The translations under genes were made by a program, and so were the position numbers. A stretch of 16,371 nt of DNA, taken from NCBI GenBank assembly GCA_016744725.1, contig JADGDW010000111.1:1-16371 (forward strand). Reading direction: 5' to 3'. A model generated the notes under the pieces. It had not been told where the DNA came from. It did no database searches and worked only from the letters and a program-made list of their open reading frames with translations. This document shows positions 14,984-16,371 of the stretch, piece by piece (positions within the stretch are counted from its first letter, which is position 1; every line of letters starts with the position of its first letter). Source of the stretch: Candidatus Albibeggiatoa sp. nov. BB20 (GTDB lineage Bacteria > Pseudomonadota > Gammaproteobacteria > Beggiatoales > Beggiatoaceae).

Positions 14984-15014
14984 TGAAACTTTGCTTAATT
15001 GGCTCTAAGTTTCA
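14984..15014 (+). terminator. Possible weak terminator after the CheC-like gene
   Basis: TGAAACTT at 14984-14991 pairs perfectly with AAGTTTCA at 15007-15014 around a 15-base loop just after the stop codon. AT-rich DNA follows but not a clean T-run. Confidence 0.35.
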
Positions 15015-15048
15015 TTAAAAGTAGGTAACAAAAGTAGAGGATAAAAAC

Positions 15049-15588
15049 TTGTTAACGACACCTTTTGCATTAGATAATATTTATTTGGTAGGGCCTATGG
15101 GGGTTGGAAAATCCACCATTGGGCGCAAATTGGCTGAACGTTTTGACTTGACATTTAAAGATAGTGACCATGAAATTGAAGAACGTACGGGAGCGTCTAT
15201 TCCTTTAATTTTTGATATTGAAGGCGAGGACGGTTTTCGTAAGCGTGAACAAATGGTCATTGATGACCTCACACAAATGTCCCAATTGATTTTAGCCACG
15301 GGTGGCGGTGTTATTATCAACCCAGAAAATCGTCGTGCGCTAAAGGAGCGTGGATTGGTTGTTTATCTACATGCTTCTGTGGATACTTTGTTGGAACGTA
15401 CTGCATTTTGTCGCAATCGCCCATTATTACAAACTGAAAATCCACGGGCACGTTTAGAAGAATTGATGCAAATACGTCATTCACTGTACCAAGAAGTTGC
15501 AGATATAACCATTGAAACAGGTGATAAAACCATCTTGCAAGTTGTCAAAGCGATAGTAAAACGGATTAAACGGCTACAAAAATCATGA
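15049..15588 (+). CDS. aroK: Shikimate kinase AroK
   Basis: A 179-residue enzyme that phosphorylates shikimate with ATP, the fifth step to chorismate. Walker A is GPMGVGKS (15-22). Asp38 and Asp40 (DSDHEIEE), Arg64 (GFRKREQ), GGG (85-87) and Arg124 (NRPLL) make up the shikimate and lid sites. The start is probably the TTG at 15049: AGAGG at 15036-15040 lies eight bases upstream, and the next Met is inside the P-loop, which would remove the first strand. The stop overlaps the aroB start in ATGA, the usual aroK-aroB operon in gammaproteobacteria. Confidence 0.95.
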   Translation: MLTTPFALDNIYLVGPMGVGKSTIGRKLAERFDLTFKDSDHEIEERTGASIPLIFDIEGEDGFRKREQMVIDDLTQMSQLILATGGGVIINPENRRALKERGLVVYLHASVDTLLERTAFCRNRPLLQTENPRARLEELMQIRHSLYQEVADITIETGDKTILQVVKAIVKRIKRLQKS

Positions 15589-16371
15589 AAACCTTAACAG
15601 TTGATTTAGGTAACAGAAGTTATCCTATTTTTATTGGTCAGCATTTGTTAGCGCAAAAACAATTAGTCACACCTTATGTCAAAGCAAAGCAAGTGATGAT
15701 TGTGACAAATGAAACCATTGCACCTTTATATTTAGAACAAACACTGGCTTTATTTAGTGATTTTCAGGTTGAGCAAGTGATTTTGCCTGATGGGGAAGAA
15801 TATAAAAACCTCACGGTACTTAATAATATTTTTGATGAGTTATTGACTCGGCGTTGTGATCGTCAAGTGACTTTGGTTGCACTCGGTGGTGGTGTTATTG
15901 GAGATATGACAGGGTTCGCAGCAGCTTGTTATCAGCGTGGTGTGCCTTTTATTCAAATCCCAACGACTGTTTTATCTCAAGTCGATTCTTCTGTGGGTGG
16001 TAAAACAGGTGTGAATCATCCACAAGGTAAAAACATGATTGGGGCATTCCATCAGCCACAATGTGTGTTAATTGATACTGAGACATTGAAAACCTTAGAG
16101 CCGCGTCAACTCAGTGCAGGTTTAGCCGAAGTGGTGAAATATGGACTGATTAATGATGCTGAATTTTTCAATTGGTTAGAACAAAATACCCAAAACTTAT
16201 TAAATCTTGAGTCTGACGCGATTGCGTATGCGGTGGAGCGTTCTTGTTTAGATAAAGCCAATGTCGTGGCACAAGATGAAAAAGAAAAAGGTATGAGAGC
16301 TTTACTTAATTTAGGCCACACGTTTGGTCATACGATTGAAGCAGGTATGGGTTATGGGCAAGTATTGCATC
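15585..16371 (+). CDS. aroB: 3-dehydroquinate synthase AroB (C-terminus beyond window)
   Basis: The first 262 residues are visible; the enzyme converts DAHP to 3-dehydroquinate using NAD and a divalent metal, the second shikimate step. Motifs: LPDGEEYKN (68-76), the NAD-binding GGGVIGDMTGF (101-111), PTTVLSQVDSSVGGKTGVN (126-144), the metal-binding Glu182 in AEVVKYG, and His245 in LGHTFGH. The third metal-binding His would be His262 (VLH), the last complete codon in the window. About 100 residues remain beyond the edge. The ATG overlaps the aroK stop by four bases, so translation is probably coupled. Confidence 0.96.
   Translation, partial: MKTLTVDLGNRSYPIFIGQHLLAQKQLVTPYVKAKQVMIVTNETIAPLYLEQTLALFSDFQVEQVILPDGEEYKNLTVLNNIFDELLTRRCDRQVTLVALGGGVIGDMTGFAAACYQRGVPFIQIPTTVLSQVDSSVGGKTGVNHPQGKNMIGAFHQPQCVLIDTETLKTLEPRQLSAGLAEVVKYGLINDAEFFNWLEQNTQNLLNLESDAIAYAVERSCLDKANVVAQDEKEKGMRALLNLGHTFGHTIEAGMGYGQVLH

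Noticed and set aside
1..16371. CRISPR arrays, tRNA or rRNA genes, intact mobile elements
   Set aside because: No regularly spaced repeats, tRNA-like or rRNA-like stretches, or intact transposase or integrase genes were seen.

Overview
The window looks like chromosomal DNA of a low-GC gammaproteobacterium. The gene set (MlaA, ZapA, 6S RNA beside zapA, a YbeL/DUF1451 zinc-ribbon protein, an NDUFA9-like reductase, adjacent aroK and aroB) is gammaproteobacterial. The AT-rich composition, the NACHT and HTH-ATPase proteins and the decayed ISAs1 transposase would fit a Thiotrichales/Beggiatoa-like genome. That placement is an inference from protein style, not a database result.

Left third (1-5330), accessory in character. 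It opens with the N-terminal membrane half of a leftward protein cut by the window edge, possibly a CqsS/LqsS-like sensor. A small NfeD-like OB-fold protein follows behind a good sigma70-type promoter, then an ISAs1-family transposase fossil with two in-frame stops, a frameshift and both ends missing. Next comes a leftward pair: an HTH-plus-P-loop ATPase and an endonuclease/exonuclease/phosphatase-fold (EEP) enzyme. A secreted FecR-like protein is transcribed divergently and ends at a strong terminator preceded by a heptamer tandem repeat.

Middle (5330-11000), mixed. A type I-beta-like DAHP synthase (first step of the shikimate pathway) and a DUF1451 zinc-ribbon gene converge. Then comes a NACHT-family membrane protein that keeps its Walker B and C-terminal parts but has lost the Walker A region. 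A cation diffusion facilitator with an extra C-terminal domain and the lipid-asymmetry lipoprotein MlaA follow.

Right third (11000-16371), conserved housekeeping and signalling. A TIGR02449/ZapB-like coiled coil overlaps zapA. A well-preserved 6S RNA with its own terminator lies downstream; an NDUFA9-like NAD(P)-binding protein occupies the place where ygfA often sits. Then come a Dnr-like Crp/Fnr regulator, an overlapping response regulator/CheC-like phosphatase pair, and aroK-aroB, which overlap by four bases, with aroB running off the right edge. DAHP synthase, shikimate kinase and dehydroquinate synthase are all shikimate-pathway enzymes, but the first lies about 9 kb from the other two.

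The observations most worth following are the P-loop-less NACHT protein, the HTH-ATPase/EEP pair, and the DAHP synthase with altered metal-site residues.
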